From Apteryx mantelli (taxonomy: Eukaryota > Chordata > Aves > Apterygiformes > Apterygidae): 64,000 bases of DNA. Position numbers and translations under genes: made by a program. The DNA lies in contig NC_089983.1 of the NCBI RefSeq assembly GCF_036417845.1, forward strand, positions 22,535,207 to 22,599,206. Reading direction: 5' to 3'. A model generated the notes under the pieces. It was not told where the DNA came from. It did not search any database and saw only the letters and a program-made list of their open reading frames with translations. Shown here in pieces: positions 12,976 to 25,600 of this stretch. The first letter of the stretch is position 1. The number at the start of each line of letters is the position of its first letter.

Positions 12976-14099
12976 ACGGGCCATTTTGATTTTATAAACT
13001 ATCCCTCAGCAATCAGGGACAACTTTGAAATGAATTACATTGTGCAACTGGGAGCTCTCTTCTACGTGTAGTGAAATATGAACAGTGTTTAGCATTCAGT
13101 TACAATGAATCACTCAAAAATTTAATTGAGAAAAAACAAGGCATCTATTAAAATTCTTCTACTTGCATGGGGAAAATCAGTACTAGAAACCTAGAAATTT
13201 ATTTTAATCTTTTTAATAGACTGCTGAGTCAGTTCACAATGGAAATTCCACAGCAATGACTGACTTTATTTTAAGTTCCTATAGATGAGTAGTTTTGTAT
13301 TTGATTTCTGCTATTGCATGAAATATTTCTAGGAAATAACCATCAGATAGCAACTCCTGGACAAAATTTTTATCAAAGATAGTCTGTTCTGTAATGTGTC
13401 CTGTGTAAAATGTAAGATACATATAGCATTGTGCAGCTTCACTTGTTTTTTCGAAACTTAAATGTATCCTTCTCACCCTTGTAAATATATATTCTGTTAC
13501 TTATATGATCTGAATTTCAATTCATCTTTAGTTTTGTGAACTCTTCTTTTCATGGAACAAAACATCTACTGTCTTAACTAGTTTTAAGATATTTGAGATA
13601 CAAAGATGGGGTCTTGTAGCAGTATAGTATCTGGCTAAACAGTACTGAAGTGTAAGTTAATGTAACTAAATATTATTTCTGTGAAGAGTGTAACTCTAGT
13701 ATTGTTACCAAAAGACACTTTTTTCAGATCCCTCAGAAAATTAGCATTGTCATTCCAAGAGTTACCTTCTTGTCTGTCAAGGCTTATTAGCTTTAAGTGT
13801 GTCTCTAGTCTAGAAATGACTGTATATATCTCTGGCTGAAGAGTTTAAAATCATGTAAAAATATGTACAATAAAGGTAAGGAACTTCCTTTATGCCCCTC
13901 ATCTCCTAACTGCTAATCCTGCAGTCAGTATGATCAAAAGAAGCTCTTATGTTCTGTTTCTTTCTGGACTTGCTGAGAAGGCTTTGGCCTTTATCATTTT
14001 TATAAGGTGACAGGAAACTTTAAAGTACATTTTGAAGGTTAGTGGAAAAAAAGAGAAAGAATAAAAAAGGATTTCCTTTGAGAATGATCCTTGAGATGC

Positions 14100-15660
14100 C
14101 CCAGTTTAGGCTCTTGGGCACAACAAGTACTTGATATGACCCTCACCTACAAGCTCCTCTTAGTGGTTGCCCATGTGGTGCACAGTCTGTAAACCCACCT
14201 GCTTTCTATTTCTTTTTGCTATGCTCTTTAGGTGTGACAGACTGACTTTAATTTCAAACTGGGCAAAAAAAGGAGCTGGAAGCCCTGCTGAGGCAGGACA
14301 TAAACAGTCAGTGCAGGAGAACCAGCTGCCCACCTTGTTCGCCCTGGGTAGCTTCAGATGGAGGCTTGGATGGACTACTCTCAAGATATATTTGGAGCAA
14401 AGCCAAATTATTCTTGAAGGATGCTGCCAATGATGACAGGCTGTGTAAGTCTTGATCACTCTGAGAGAATATCACTTAGACTCATAGGAGTGCTTCCACA
14501 TGTGGTCCCACAAATCCTCTACATATGTGAACTGTCAATAGTGGGCATCTGGTTTTCAAAAGAGGAAGACCAATATTATGGCCCTCTGCCAAAGGCTGGT
14601 ACCAATTTGACAAATAGCATTGTCGTATCAAAGTTCTTCTGCCATACGGCAAATGAATGAATATCTCCTTCTGGAAGGTGACCATGTCAAATCCCTGAGG
14701 ATCTCAGTACATCATGGTAATGCTGTGAAAGTCTGTCATGAGGCCATACAGTGGGTAGTGGAGGTTTACTTTATGGTGTCTTTGTGGAGGCCTAGGTCTC
14801 TCCACATGTCCTGGTTCCACCAGAGAATATTTGTGATTATTGTAAGGGATCTAAATACTTCATATTTTCACATCTTGCTGATTACTGGAGTAAAATGCAT
14901 TATCTCCATTGTCAGATCCAGCAGGTGCACGTGATATCTGCATAATTTTGAACTGGAGCATTTGTTTGTCTGCCAACACTGTTGGGACATGTACTATTGC
15001 TGTGATGTCTACAGTCTTGCTCAAAAACAGTGATACTTGTGGAAAGCTCAAATGGGTCCTATTTCTTTCCTAATAACCAGTAAATGTGCTGTAGGAACTC
15101 TCATATTCCACTGTTTTGTTTTCCTGCCTACAAAATCAGCTGGATCAGCATGGTCTGAAGCACACATGAGATTGGTTATATGGGTAACAAGAAGCCTTTC
15201 CAACCAAAGTACTGGCAATCAAGTAGGCTGTATACATTATGGTTGAGTGGGATGTCATCTGTACATACATTTTTCACCTTCTCCTCCAGTGGCACCATTA
15301 CTATTAAATCATATGCCTTGATTAGGACTTTCTTCTCTTCTGTGCCACCAGCACATGCCTCCTTTCCTTCCTTGGCCATTGGTGGGGCAGCAACCTAGAC
15401 AGGCTGTGCTGGAATTCCCCACTTGCTGACTTTCTTCCATGGAAAAAAAAAAAAAAAAAAGCACTCTCCTGGATTTACAGTTTTGCTGGGGGACAGGGGA
15501 GGGAAGGAGAGAAAATTGCTATATGTCCTAGCTGCCTTCTCTTCTCTGCTCAAAACAACATACTGTATAATTTTGGCCAGGCTGATGTACACAATACTTG
15601 CTGTATTCTTGGTGAACCTCTGGTACATGGGAATCCAAGCTGGAAGGTGTGTAAATTCTT
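14100..15660 (-). pseudogene. Block of overlapping open frames; possible decayed mobile element or retrocopy, family not recognised
   Basis: In about 1.5 kb, open frames of 60-104 codons crowd both strands, unlike the surrounding DNA. The - strand reads more like protein. Reading downward from high coordinates, segments include TEEKKVLIKAYDLI (near 15330), PLEEKVKNVCTDD, VPTVLADKQMLQ (near 14980), GSDNGDNAFYSSNQQD (near 14890) and HLPYGRRTLIRQ with NWYQPLAEGHNIGLPLL (near 14650-14570). These lie in different frames separated by stops. The SDNG..F.SS pattern recalls the second catalytic Asp region of retroviral-type integrases, but no further integrase motif could be aligned, so I do not assign it. 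An 18-base poly(A) run at 15443-15460 interrupts the block. Strand and extent are my best guess. Confidence 0.35.
15443..15460 (+). repeat. Poly(A) run, 18 bases
   Basis: Eighteen A directly after CCATGG. If a + strand retrocopy ended here this would be its tail, but the better protein-like frames nearby are on the - strand. Confidence 0.85.
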
Positions 15661-15834
15661 GAAATTGTAGCCTTATAGCCTAGTAAATACTTGGCTATTG
15701 CCTGTAGCTTTGTTTTAGCTTTATTAGCTGTAACAGCAATTTTCTAATCACTATTAGAAAATCACTGTCACTAGGTGGCTATTGCCTTATTTTAATTTTT
15801 GCTTAGCTTTGTATAATTGTATGTGTGTGCAGCC

Positions 15835-15965
15835 ATAATTATTAATAATAATGCAATTAATATTATTAGTTATAACCATCAATGTTTAAATAATATAATT
15901 ATCAATAGTTAATATTTAAATTATTAATAATTATTGATAATTCATTAATAATAATTAATTTCATA
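15835..15965. repeat. Low-complexity AT tract of ATT/TAA words
   Basis: About 130 bases made almost only of A and T, with repeated ATTATTAATAAT-type words that are partly self-complementary. This may be an eroded trinucleotide microsatellite. Confidence 0.8.
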
Positions 15966-16822
15966 TAGATAGTAGTAACAAGTGTATATTTGGGGTAGAA
16001 TGAACTTTTTGTGACCCTAGCATGTTGATTTAGTGTAGAGAAATATATGGATGGGATGATAACAGAAGCTTTGAAAGGGGTACAAGATGGTGCTGGAGAC
16101 TGGGCTAAAAACTCACCAGTGGCCAATTACTAGTACTTAAAACAAATGCAGACTTGGCAGCTGGGCAAAACTAGTTTTGGGGTTAACAAAGAGAACCAAG
16201 AATAAGTATCTGACATATGTAAAACAATGTATTTAGTGAATTTGAACATAACATGGAGCTGTAGACTAAATGAAGAAAGAAAAATGTGTAAAAGCATGTT
16301 AGAAAACATATAAAAATAGCCCTAAGTGGTCCTTAGGGTGAGAAGGAAGAAAACATCAACAAACATCAACATAAGAAGGAGAAAAACTCCACTGCCATCA
16401 ACATCACACTCCTCCGGGTGAAGTCCTGGGACACTGATGATTCACCAAAACATCCCCTCAGACTAAAGTGACTGACCGTAGGACCCAAAGGGGCAGTGGA
16501 AGCGTGAGCATAGCACCAGAGAAATGGGTAGATACTAGAAAGCTTGTGTATATCAGTTTTAACTCAATCTAACTTGAACTTTACGTGTTAGTATCACATT
16601 GTAACAGGACAAATAATAATTCTTTGATTAGACTCTTAAGGCTTCAATTAGACTAACATAAATTTTTGCTTTGCATTTAGGGAGTATTCCCCCTTTTGCC
16701 TAGAAGGTGTTGAGTATAACATGAGTCATCAGCAATCACATACATAGTGTGCTACTTCTATATCCAGTTCAAAGACGGTGTAGGTACATTCAAGATCCAG
16801 CATTGTGTGTGTGGGGGGGGAC

Positions 16823-16868
16823 TTTATATATATAGATATTTATATCTATATATAGATATAAAATATAC
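16823..16868. repeat. Perfect AT palindrome inside an ATAT/GATA tract
   Basis: The 13-base arm at 16827-16839 (TATATATAGATAT) has its exact reverse complement at 16842-16854, with a two-base centre. A third GATATA copy follows. It can form a cruciform or hairpin, but the sequence is what expansion of an AT microsatellite with GATA variants gives. Confidence 0.8.
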
Positions 16869-18117
16869 TTAATATACTTATGTACTTGATATATGATAGA
16901 TATCTCATATCTTAGATACATGATACAGAAACACACCTTGGAACTGAGTGGACTGAGATCACTCAAATGATATTTTTCACCCTTTTTTCTGTGTATAAAA
17001 AAATCTTCAGAGACAAAAGATTCTGCTTCTGACTATGCATCTGTTATCTCAAAGGGCTCAGGAGGAAACATTTGGCTCTTTTGTGATTATAGTATTTTTC
17101 TCTGATAATTTCTGTAACATGCTAGCTGGCCTCCTTTATCAACTCTTGAATGGCAGCTGACAGCATTTTTTCTTCATGAAAGAAATTTTTAATGGGCTCT
17201 ACCATAAATAGCTGGAATTTGCTGTCCTATGTGGAAAATACAGGATATGAATCATTACCAACAGTGGGCGACCTTAGATCCTCTGTAGCTTTATGTGTCT
17301 TCTCTGGTCATATCAAAGACTGCATTGCAGCACATGTTCATTCCAGATAGCTATAGGAGACAACTTAGCTCCCACTGACAAGTTTTGTAGTCCCTGTCCT
17401 CTAGTAAAATCTGCTCTGCTCTTCAAACAAACTCCTGTTCATTTTGCAATCACTCGGTTTCTGGTACCTTAAAATAAAAGTGAGGAAAATTCAGTATTTA
17501 CTGACTTGTTTTTAGAAGACTAGAGGGGAACCATCTGACTCAAAAACCCAGACTTCAGTTCTTTCAGGAGTTTCTGATGTCACATATTCTTTCAAAGGAG
17601 TCACTTTTATGACATAAATAATGTCTTTCAGTGAATCATTGAACATTTTTAGTAGTTAAAGAAAAATTAATCATTATTATGACAGTTTATGTAATCTCCA
17701 TTTTTTCTAACATTTTTAAATGTACAGTTCAAAACCAGCATGTTATATATTTCTCCACATATTCCATTCCCAAGAGTTATGTATGGACTTTGAAATTCTT
17801 GAGTACACTTTTGAAGTGCTTTACAAATGTTCAGTCTTTGAACATTTCTTTCACAGATAAAGAAGACAAGGCACAAACAGTATAATTTATTTTAATTAAG
17901 ACTTGGTGGGAGTGTGTAAAAGCAATGGAAATACCTTCCAGATCTCTTGAATCCCAGAATGATGCTTTAATCAGACACCATCCTTCTGGGTAATTTAGCT
18001 GCAGACTGTTAAGGAAACTCAAATTGAGGAGACCTTACTGCTTGAAACCAGGGTTGAATAAACATCTTTAATGGTTTACATCTGGCAGTTTGAGTCCCAA
18101 GTCTCCTTTTAAGGTTT

Positions 18118-18155
18118 TGGGGGTTTTTTTTGTTTTTTGTTTTTTGTTTTTTTTA
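18118..18155. repeat. G-interrupted T-runs
   Basis: Short runs of six to nine T separated by single G. Low-complexity DNA. Confidence 0.85.
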
Positions 18156-19960
18156 ATTGTTTGACACAAGTGGAGACAATGTTGCTGACAAAATGGTAAT
18201 GGTAGCAAAGTAACATTTCAGGTGGTCAGCAGGAACTTCCAGTGTGCTTTCAAGGCTAAGCAAAGTTTGCTTGAAATCTCTTACACATGCTATTTCAACC
18301 TGTCCTGTCCTAAAAATACAAAACACCAAAATCAAAGTTTAGAACACAGAGGAGAAAGCAGGCATCTTTGCTGTCCGAGATACCACCCAGCTACTAGGCA
18401 ACAAAGCTAGGCCTGTTCTTGTGCACATTCTGCCTGTTTCAGATTCTTTAATGCAAAAATGCAACATCTTCAAAGAAAAGGATTGAAGCACTAAATGGGG
18501 GCCTGGGCCACCTGTCCTTGTTAGAATAACCTGGTAGATAGATAAAATTTTGACAGGTGGAACCTACGAGGATCACATTTCTATGTACTTCTATGGGTCC
18601 CAGGCCAGAAAGGCTTAGAAAGAATAAAAAACTGACTTTGTAAACTGAAATATTAACCTGAATGTTCTCCTCAGGAATGTGTGTTTGAGCACCCTAACTG
18701 TAGGTATTTCTTCCCGTCAGAGCCAGCATATTGCATTTTTGAAATTAGCATCTACAATGAATTGAGGGACTACTTACTTGCAATTCAGATTGCAGATGTG
18801 CAATTGTAGCTACAGAGAAATCCCATCTCCTGAAAAGTGGGTGGAGAAAGCTCTATTAAGTTCCAAGGGTTTTACTTTTGACAGTGAAAGTGAATAATTC
18901 AGCCAGGATTATGTTTTTTCTTAAATGGATGTTCTGGATGGTGCTCTCTATATTTTTTGCCATGCAATGATGAAGTTATGCATGCCAAAAACAAAGGAGA
19001 ATTGCTCTGAATAAAGTTTGATCCAAATATTTAGCATGTAAATCACTAGTCTGAATTTTTCCCCATGGAAAAAAAATCAAGAGAAGGCTCAGAAATGTGG
19101 CTGGACCTCTGGTGAGTATGTTGATGTATTTTTAGGCATCAAACATTATTTGTTAAGTGTAAAGTGAAAGCAAGACTTGTACTTCACATGTTGATACCTA
19201 GGGTTTTTTTTTTTCCAAGTAGAAGAATTTTATGATTGGCAATATTTAATCTCTTACTTCAAATTCTTGTGTACAAGTTGCATGTTAGATGTTGACTTTA
19301 GAGTATTAGAAGACAGCCTAGTATCACGAGGAAGTTTTTTTCACACAAGAAAACCCACTGGCTTGCAGCTGTGATACTATACCATCAAAGGAACTAATAC
19401 ATACAAATGTGAGTCTTCTGCATATGTTCCAAAGGAAGAAAATAATGTCTGAAAAGACGGCATATAATGACATTCCTTGTGATGTCATTTTGACCTGTTC
19501 AGTCATTATATACAATATTATTTGGTGTTTTGGACCAGCAAAAACCTAATCTGAATTTTCCTTGGATACTGCCAAAAGGTCTTCTGTAGCTGAACTTTTT
19601 CTATTGCTAATGCTATTTAGATCACGATACTTTTATCAGGAGCTGCATAAAGTATTCCTGCAAATAGATAGCTCCTGAACTTTCTGATACATTAGGTCAT
19701 ACTGAAACACCTATAAAGTTTTTTTTCTGTGGCTGTGACAAGTGGTAATGTGGAGATTTTGACTATGAAGTTATAAAAATCTGTATCAAACATCCAACAG
19801 AGTTACTATACCATGACCGGAAAGACTTATCCGTCTGTGGAGCACCCATGTGCGTTGCAGTTTAAATTGTGTTCTAGCATGCTGTGTGTCAGACCCAGGC
19901 TTCCAAATACTTTTCGTACCCATAGAACCTACATCTTGAGGTCCTAGGTCAAAGCTGCTT

Positions 19961-19983
19961 AAAAATAAATAAATAAATAAAAA
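19961..19983. repeat. (AAAT)n microsatellite
   Basis: Five AAAT tetranucleotide units flanked by extra A. Ordinary short tandem repeat. Confidence 0.9.
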
Positions 19984-22289
19984 GCTGCAGAATAATCCAC
20001 CACTAGAGAGGCTGGTGTAGTCACTCAGATGGCATTCTGGAATACGTTTGAACCGTAAGACTAAAAAGACCAAACTTTTTAATAGACATATCTAGGGTAC
20101 TTATGAAATAAATAAGCAAATAAACAGGACAGGGCTGAAAGGCCTTTGACTAACCTTGAACTGTTAGATGGCAGGCCGGTAAAAGAATGGGTGGTTACAT
20201 GCTTTATATTTTCAGATGTCAGTTTGAAGCTGATTTAGTCGCAAAGCAAAGTGCTTCAGTGCTTCAAGGTTTGGATTGGATGTTACAATCTTTACACATA
20301 TACACAGGCAGCTTAGAGAGGTTTTCAGTACAGAAAATGGTAGGTCACTTTAAAAGATTGATATAAAGCTACACTCTGAAGTTAGTCCTTCTGGTATCTG
20401 AGATTCCTGACTCTAGAAGATGAAGGGCATAATCCTAAAACTCGGCTAGCGCCACTGAATATGAGTAGCTGTTGCCTTGTCTCTGTCTTGATTTTTTACT
20501 TTTGTTAGAAGAGTTACAGTGTGAAAGGTGACATATTTCTGGCACTGGTCACCAGCATTTAATGAGCACTTTTGTTTTGGTAGCAAAATACCTACATGTA
20601 TAATGGTTAAGAAGCTATGTGCAACAGAACAGACATGACTAGAGCTTTTGTCATCTCCTGAATTTTTACTGACCACCTGTTACCACTGTGTAAAAGTTAA
20701 GACAAGAGGCATGATTTAGATTAGGCCAATTAATATCTCTGCTTGCTTGGTAGCAAAATGGGTATGGAAGCTATGTTCTAAACACCTTTTCTTTGTGATA
20801 TGCGTCAATAGGGGACTAGCCAGAAGGTTAAGGTGTATATTGCTTCTGCATGCATCGCTCTGTACTCTTCACGTTTTGTGACAGCCAGTGAAGCTGACTC
20901 ATGGTTCAAGCAATAGAGGCTCATGATGCACTGTTCACCAAGTGGCAGTCCCAAATTTCATGCATGCTTTCCTCCCATCTGGTAAGCAGATGATTCATTT
21001 ATGACTCAAAATTTTCCCTTCGTCTTAAGAGTAATTCTTAATGAGTCAGATTGAATGTTCTCAGGGACTCCTGCTGTTGTAGAGCACTTCACCTCTACTG
21101 CTCTCATCTTCTCATCTCTCCCATACTGTGGGCTATGATCTAACTTTCAAAGCAAAATCCTTTTACTCTAAATACAGAATTTGTGAAATTGGTGCTTCAG
21201 TGAGCCATTTCTGATTTGAGCATGACTTTTAGCTTTGTCTATAATATTGTCACTTAGTGAGGTGGGCTCAGCTTCATGGATTGTAGAGGGTTAAATGGTG
21301 TGTGTAAAAGTCCAGGTATCTCATGGTGGAGTCTTGATAGCAAAGACCTCATCTGGAATGGGGGCTGGAAAACCCAGCTAGAAATAACAGGTCCCCATGA
21401 TCTTTCTGCTTACAAATACTTGGAAATCAGACAACAACCCCCAATAGGCCCTCATGTTTGACTCTTTAAGAGAATCGAAGAATGTTTCTCCATCTGGCAC
21501 CAAAATGTATGTGAAAACAAAATGCTATTAAAATAAGGAGTTTTAGTCCACACTTCTCTCAAAATGTCAATCATAAGAGCAGTCTTCCTATGTGGTCTTT
21601 TAAAAAGTGTTATGAAGATAAATAAACACGTAAACCTCCAGACTCCAAATCAAAACCAAATTGCTAAAATCCTACAGCCCATTATGGCTAATGGTCCTTG
21701 CTTATCTCACTGAAACAAATTCTGCAACTTTTCTTACAGATGGTAGATTAATTTTCTCAGACCAAAGGGGCCTAATGTTGATGGCAGGCTTCTGAGTTGT
21801 TCTCTTTGGCATCTCCATCATAGCCATTAAAGTCTATCTGGAGGTTTCAGAGTAAAGCTGATGAGCTGGACTTAAGATAGAGGAGAGAGTGAGTTTGTGC
21901 TGAACAGCATCTAATGAGTGCTTGACGGGCGAGTGAGGAGTTAACAGGACTGAAGTTTGTCAATTGATATGCAGAAGAACTGATAGCACAAGAACTGATG
22001 TGCGCAAAGCTGTTGAACAGAGGAGTTAACGGGACTAAAGAAGTCTGCCAACCGATATGCGCAAGGATTGACATGCGCAAGGCTGCAGAATGGCAGCATT
22101 AACAAGACTGCAGAAGTGAAGTCTGCCGCCTGGAATCTGCACGGACCCCCACGGAGGGAAGAAGCAATACGGAGGTGCTGTGGTCTTGCCTCGCTAGCGG
22201 GGTCCTCCGGAGCAGGCAAACAAACAGTCCTGTGATTGTGAAACTCGCAAAAAGTCAGCAAAAGCAGTGTTTGCCCAGAGCCCCAGCCG

Positions 22290-22298
22290 TATAAAAAG
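22290..22298 (+). promoter_or_regulatory. TATA box of the LTR
   Basis: TATAAAAAG lies in the CpG-richer centre of the LTR, about 330 bases before its AATAAA signal, as expected for a retroviral promoter. It probably drove the provirus. Present activity cannot be judged. Confidence 0.65.
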
Positions 22299-22518
22299 AG
22301 ACTTGGGAGCTAGGAGAGTTTGAGCAGGGACGGGAACGTGACCTGACCATCCTCTCCGGCTGGACCGTGAGTATTCCCCCCCTCCCCTTTTCCTGGGACG
22401 CTGGGTTAAGGTAACTCCTCGAGGTTGAGAGCCCTCTCACTAGGAGAGTGAACAAGCTAGCTTTCAAGCAGGGATAAGCAGTGCTTCCAATTAATAGCGC
22501 AGTAATCAACGGTTTCAG

Positions 22519-22575
22519 GTTATCCTTTCTAAATTAGTAACTGATGGTTTTGTGTTATCCTTTCTAAATTAGTAA
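22519..22575 (+). repeat. 22-base direct repeat in the LTR 3' half
   Basis: GTTATCCTTTCTAAATTAGTAA occurs at 22519-22540 and again at 22554-22575, identical in both copies, with 13 different bases between. It lies between the TATA box and the poly(A) signal. Confidence 0.9.
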
Positions 22576-22622
22576 TCCCATTATTTTAATGGATGTTACT
22601 AATCCAAGAACTTGTGTGAGGA

Positions 22623-22628
22623 AATAAA
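22623..22628 (+). terminator. LTR polyadenylation signal AATAAA
   Basis: An exact AATAAA followed within ten bases by a T-rich tract, about 50 bases before the presumed LTR end at 22680. This is the standard arrangement for the R/U5 region. Confidence 0.6.
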
Positions 22629-22680
22629 CATCTTTTTTTTTTATTATATTACTGTCTCAGTCGTTGCTATCGAACCTTCA

Positions 22681-25600
22681 TAGCGTGGCAGTGTGACAGT
22701 GCTGGTACCAGGTATATAATAGCCATGTGATCAAGGGCCACAGAGCTCTTCCAGGACCTGTTCACAGGCTTTTGCTCCTGGGGATTTCATGTGGAGTCTC
22801 TCCCTCTGGTGTTCCAGATAGTAGTGTTGGCTGCAAAACTGCTCATGGTACACACAGTGCTTCTGTTGGGCATGCTAATATAGGCACAGGATCTATTCAT
22901 TCTGGCGGAAATCCCTGGGACCATGTCCACTGCAGCCAAGAAATCTTCATACTCACTGCTGTCTAATCCTGTGCCTCAGCAATATGGGTACAGGCTTGCC
23001 TCCAAACAGAGGACATTCTGTAGGCTGACTCTGTGTTTGGGCTGCAAGTTCGATGTAAATCCTTATGGTGAGCGACTGTGCTCACTAAGCCAAGAGACAG
23101 TGGGAAAAGGGCAGGTGTCAGGCTGATGGCAGGCTTTTGACAATCATTGGCAGGCTGCTGATCAGTGATAGGCCTCCGCAAGATGGTTAGAATTGCCATG
23201 TTTGTAATAAAAATTGGGCAAACTGATCTGCTAGTATGCAGCAATAGTCTGTGTTTGTGCAAAGAGCTTCAACAATATTCTTCAAGTTGCTAGTAAAGTC
23301 TACCAGTGACAAAGAAGAGGTAAATGGCTGGTAGACAACTTTTGGGGAACTTATCTTCCTGTGTATATATGTGCTTTCATGCTATGCTGCAGCTAAAAAT
23401 GTATGTAAATATACTCTTTCCATAGAGAAAGATGCAAATAGTGCATCCATGAAATGCAAGTAGCAGCTCAGGTCTTTTACCGTTTTCCCAACCATATTGC
23501 CAGTCCTATAGATGTGCTCCTCACATAAGACAGACCCTGTGCCACACTCTATTGCTGCATGATAGTTCACTGCAAAAGGGGTTTAGTAAGCTATTAGCTG
23601 AAAGAAATTTAAATTTTCTTCCATATTTGAATCTCAAAGATCTTTAGTTAATTTCCAAATCATTCCATTAACAAATCTAAGTTTTTGCATTTGAAACTGA
23701 AAATCTTTGGTTTATATATTCTTTTGCTTATCTTTCCATTTAATTCAAACTGAATAGCTCTTTCTCTTCAGATCATTCTTTTGCCCCTAAAGCAATTTCC
23801 TGTATTATGGTCTCACTAATTACTAAAACCACATCTAAATAGCATCATTCCTGATGGTTCCTTGATTGTTTAAGGATTAACCACCAGGTATAGCATGTTT
23901 TTGCAAGCTATGTCTGGAAATTAAATGTCTAATGACAATGTCATTTTCTGCTTGACTTTATTCTCTGTTGTTAGACATTTTCTAATTAGAGATTAAGGAT
24001 AATGTTGATACTGCCTCCAAACTAAAAAATACTTTGCTTTGGTTTTTAGTAAGGTTGATATGAATGTAGAATGTAGAGGCAAACACATGATGGTTAACAG
24101 AAATAACTACATGAACATGAGGATTACTACGTCTAGAAACAAAAACTGAAAGATGTTAATATAGTCACCTGAAATGGACCAAATTATTTCCTCTCCAGGC
24201 ATTTGGTAGCCATAGAATGTAAAAGGCTTTTTGTTTAATTCAGTTGACATCAGAAGACTGGAGAAAAATGTTTATAATAGCTGAATTGAAGAAAGGGAGT
24301 GAAAAAGACCAGGCTCATTTGCCTATCCTCAAAATTAAAAAACATGTTTTGGAGGGACAGAATAATTAAAGAGAACCATTCACCTTGGGAGAGAAAGCTA
24401 TGCGAAAGAGAGACAAAAATGAGGCAGGATGAAGCAAAAAGCAATCAGAGTGAAGTAAGATTACTAGGTAATACTCCCAAAGATCGGTCTTCAGCCTGAT
24501 CATGGGCACTGCTTTTATTAATAGTCTTAGTACAAAAATTAGGAGTCTACTCATTTAAATTTATTCATGATGTAAATTCGGACATAGAAAATAGTGAGGA
24601 TGATCATAAACATATCACATAAAAACAATTGCATGACCATGTGAAACAAAGTAATAGCAATAGGAAATTTAATAATGGAAAAGGTAAGGTTATGCTCCTG
24701 TGGATTAACATTTCTAGTAGAAGCTGGGGGCTGATCAGCTGGAAGTAATGGAGAAGATGAAGACAATTAGTTGACCATGAGACACAAGAGACATGTAACC
24801 TTGAAAAAAGCAAACATGTTCCTAGGAGCATATCAGCTGAGACAGTTGCAGTAAAGATGGTATATACTGATGTTGATGAATAAGGCACTGGTTAATCTTT
24901 ACGTAGCTTTCCTTGTAGAAATCTGCCCACTCTGTTCAAGAAGGATTTATTTAAAATGGAGCCGGAATGACTTTGGGATAGCCTTTCCATGTGTGGTGCA
25001 ATTATTCCTTTTAACATTTATATAGCATGCCAAAGCCTTGCTTGTCACAGCTAAAAATGTGTGTAAAGTATAACTTCTCAGTTCCACACACTAAACAATA
25101 TATATGGATTAAATGTTTCTAAGAGTGTCACTCAAGAACATTAGAGACTGTAAAAGTGGTTTGTGTATTGCTGGAGATAATGCTATTGGTTTCAGATATG
25201 ACAGCTGGAAAAAGATGATTTGTTAAATTATTTCTATTTAAGTAAAAAAAACTAAAAAAGGTGTTTAAAATAGTGGTAAGAGTTCACATGAAATGAATTT
25301 TGAGAAAAATTCTGTTTTCTAAAATGTAGTTTTCCAGCTAAGTATTTTAATGTATCTGCCACTGAACAGGACTAAGTTTCATTAATGACTTTAATGGAGT
25401 CAGGAACGGACCCAAGAATATTCTTACAGGTGTCTAGTGTTTTGTAGATGCCCTAGGAAAATATGGTATGCAGGACTGATAAAGAGTAGCTATCTTCTCT
25501 TATGAAGTGATCTGCAAATAGAAGCAACTGAACTAAGTTGCTGCCATTTTATTTAAATGAGAAGACAATGGTAGGACAATACATTTCATAACACACGCTG

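Larger units (their letters stand above)
11891..14099. other. Unassigned non-coding DNA with one candidate exon
   Basis: No named gene. It contains T-rich runs at 12954-12975 and a short splice-bounded open segment at 12310-12376, listed separately. The rest is AT-rich unique sequence. Confidence 0.45.
15661..21849. other. Unassigned AT-rich non-coding DNA
   Basis: No gene was recognised. Low-complexity features inside it are listed separately. The interval 16140-16640 has LTR-like ingredients (a CATATAAAAATAG box near 16308 and an AATAATAA string near 16612) but no TG..CA ends or flanking duplication that I can define, so it is not called. Short splice-bounded open segments (for example near 18787-18818 on the - strand) are at chance level. 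Confidence 0.45.
21850..22680 (+). mobile_element. Long terminal repeat of an endogenous retrovirus (solo or truncated)
   Basis: This is an island of higher GC and CpG content with the layout of an LTR in + orientation. The upstream half holds imperfect repeats beginning GAGGAGTTAAC(A/G)GGACT at 21935 and 22020, with a third weaker copy near 22094. They are interleaved with GATATGCGCAAGG-type words, like U3 enhancer repeats. A TATA box lies at 22290-22298 (TATAAAAAG). A polyadenylation signal AATAAA is at 22623-22628, followed by a T-run and the end CGAACCTTCA. Between these is an exact 22-base direct repeat (22519-22540 and 22554-22575). The 5' edge is approximate, because no clear TG start with a matching flank was found. 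No gag, pol or env was recognised next to it, so a solo LTR is the simplest reading. Confidence 0.7.

Noticed and set aside
14857-14899. GSDNGDNAFYSS motif as proof of a retroviral integrase
   Set aside because: Only one of the expected integrase motifs could be seen and flanking frames do not align, so no integrase call is made.
16140-16640. LTR-like segment with a TATA-like box and AATAATAA string
   Set aside because: No TG..CA termini, internal repeats or flanking duplication could be defined, so the two short strings are not enough.
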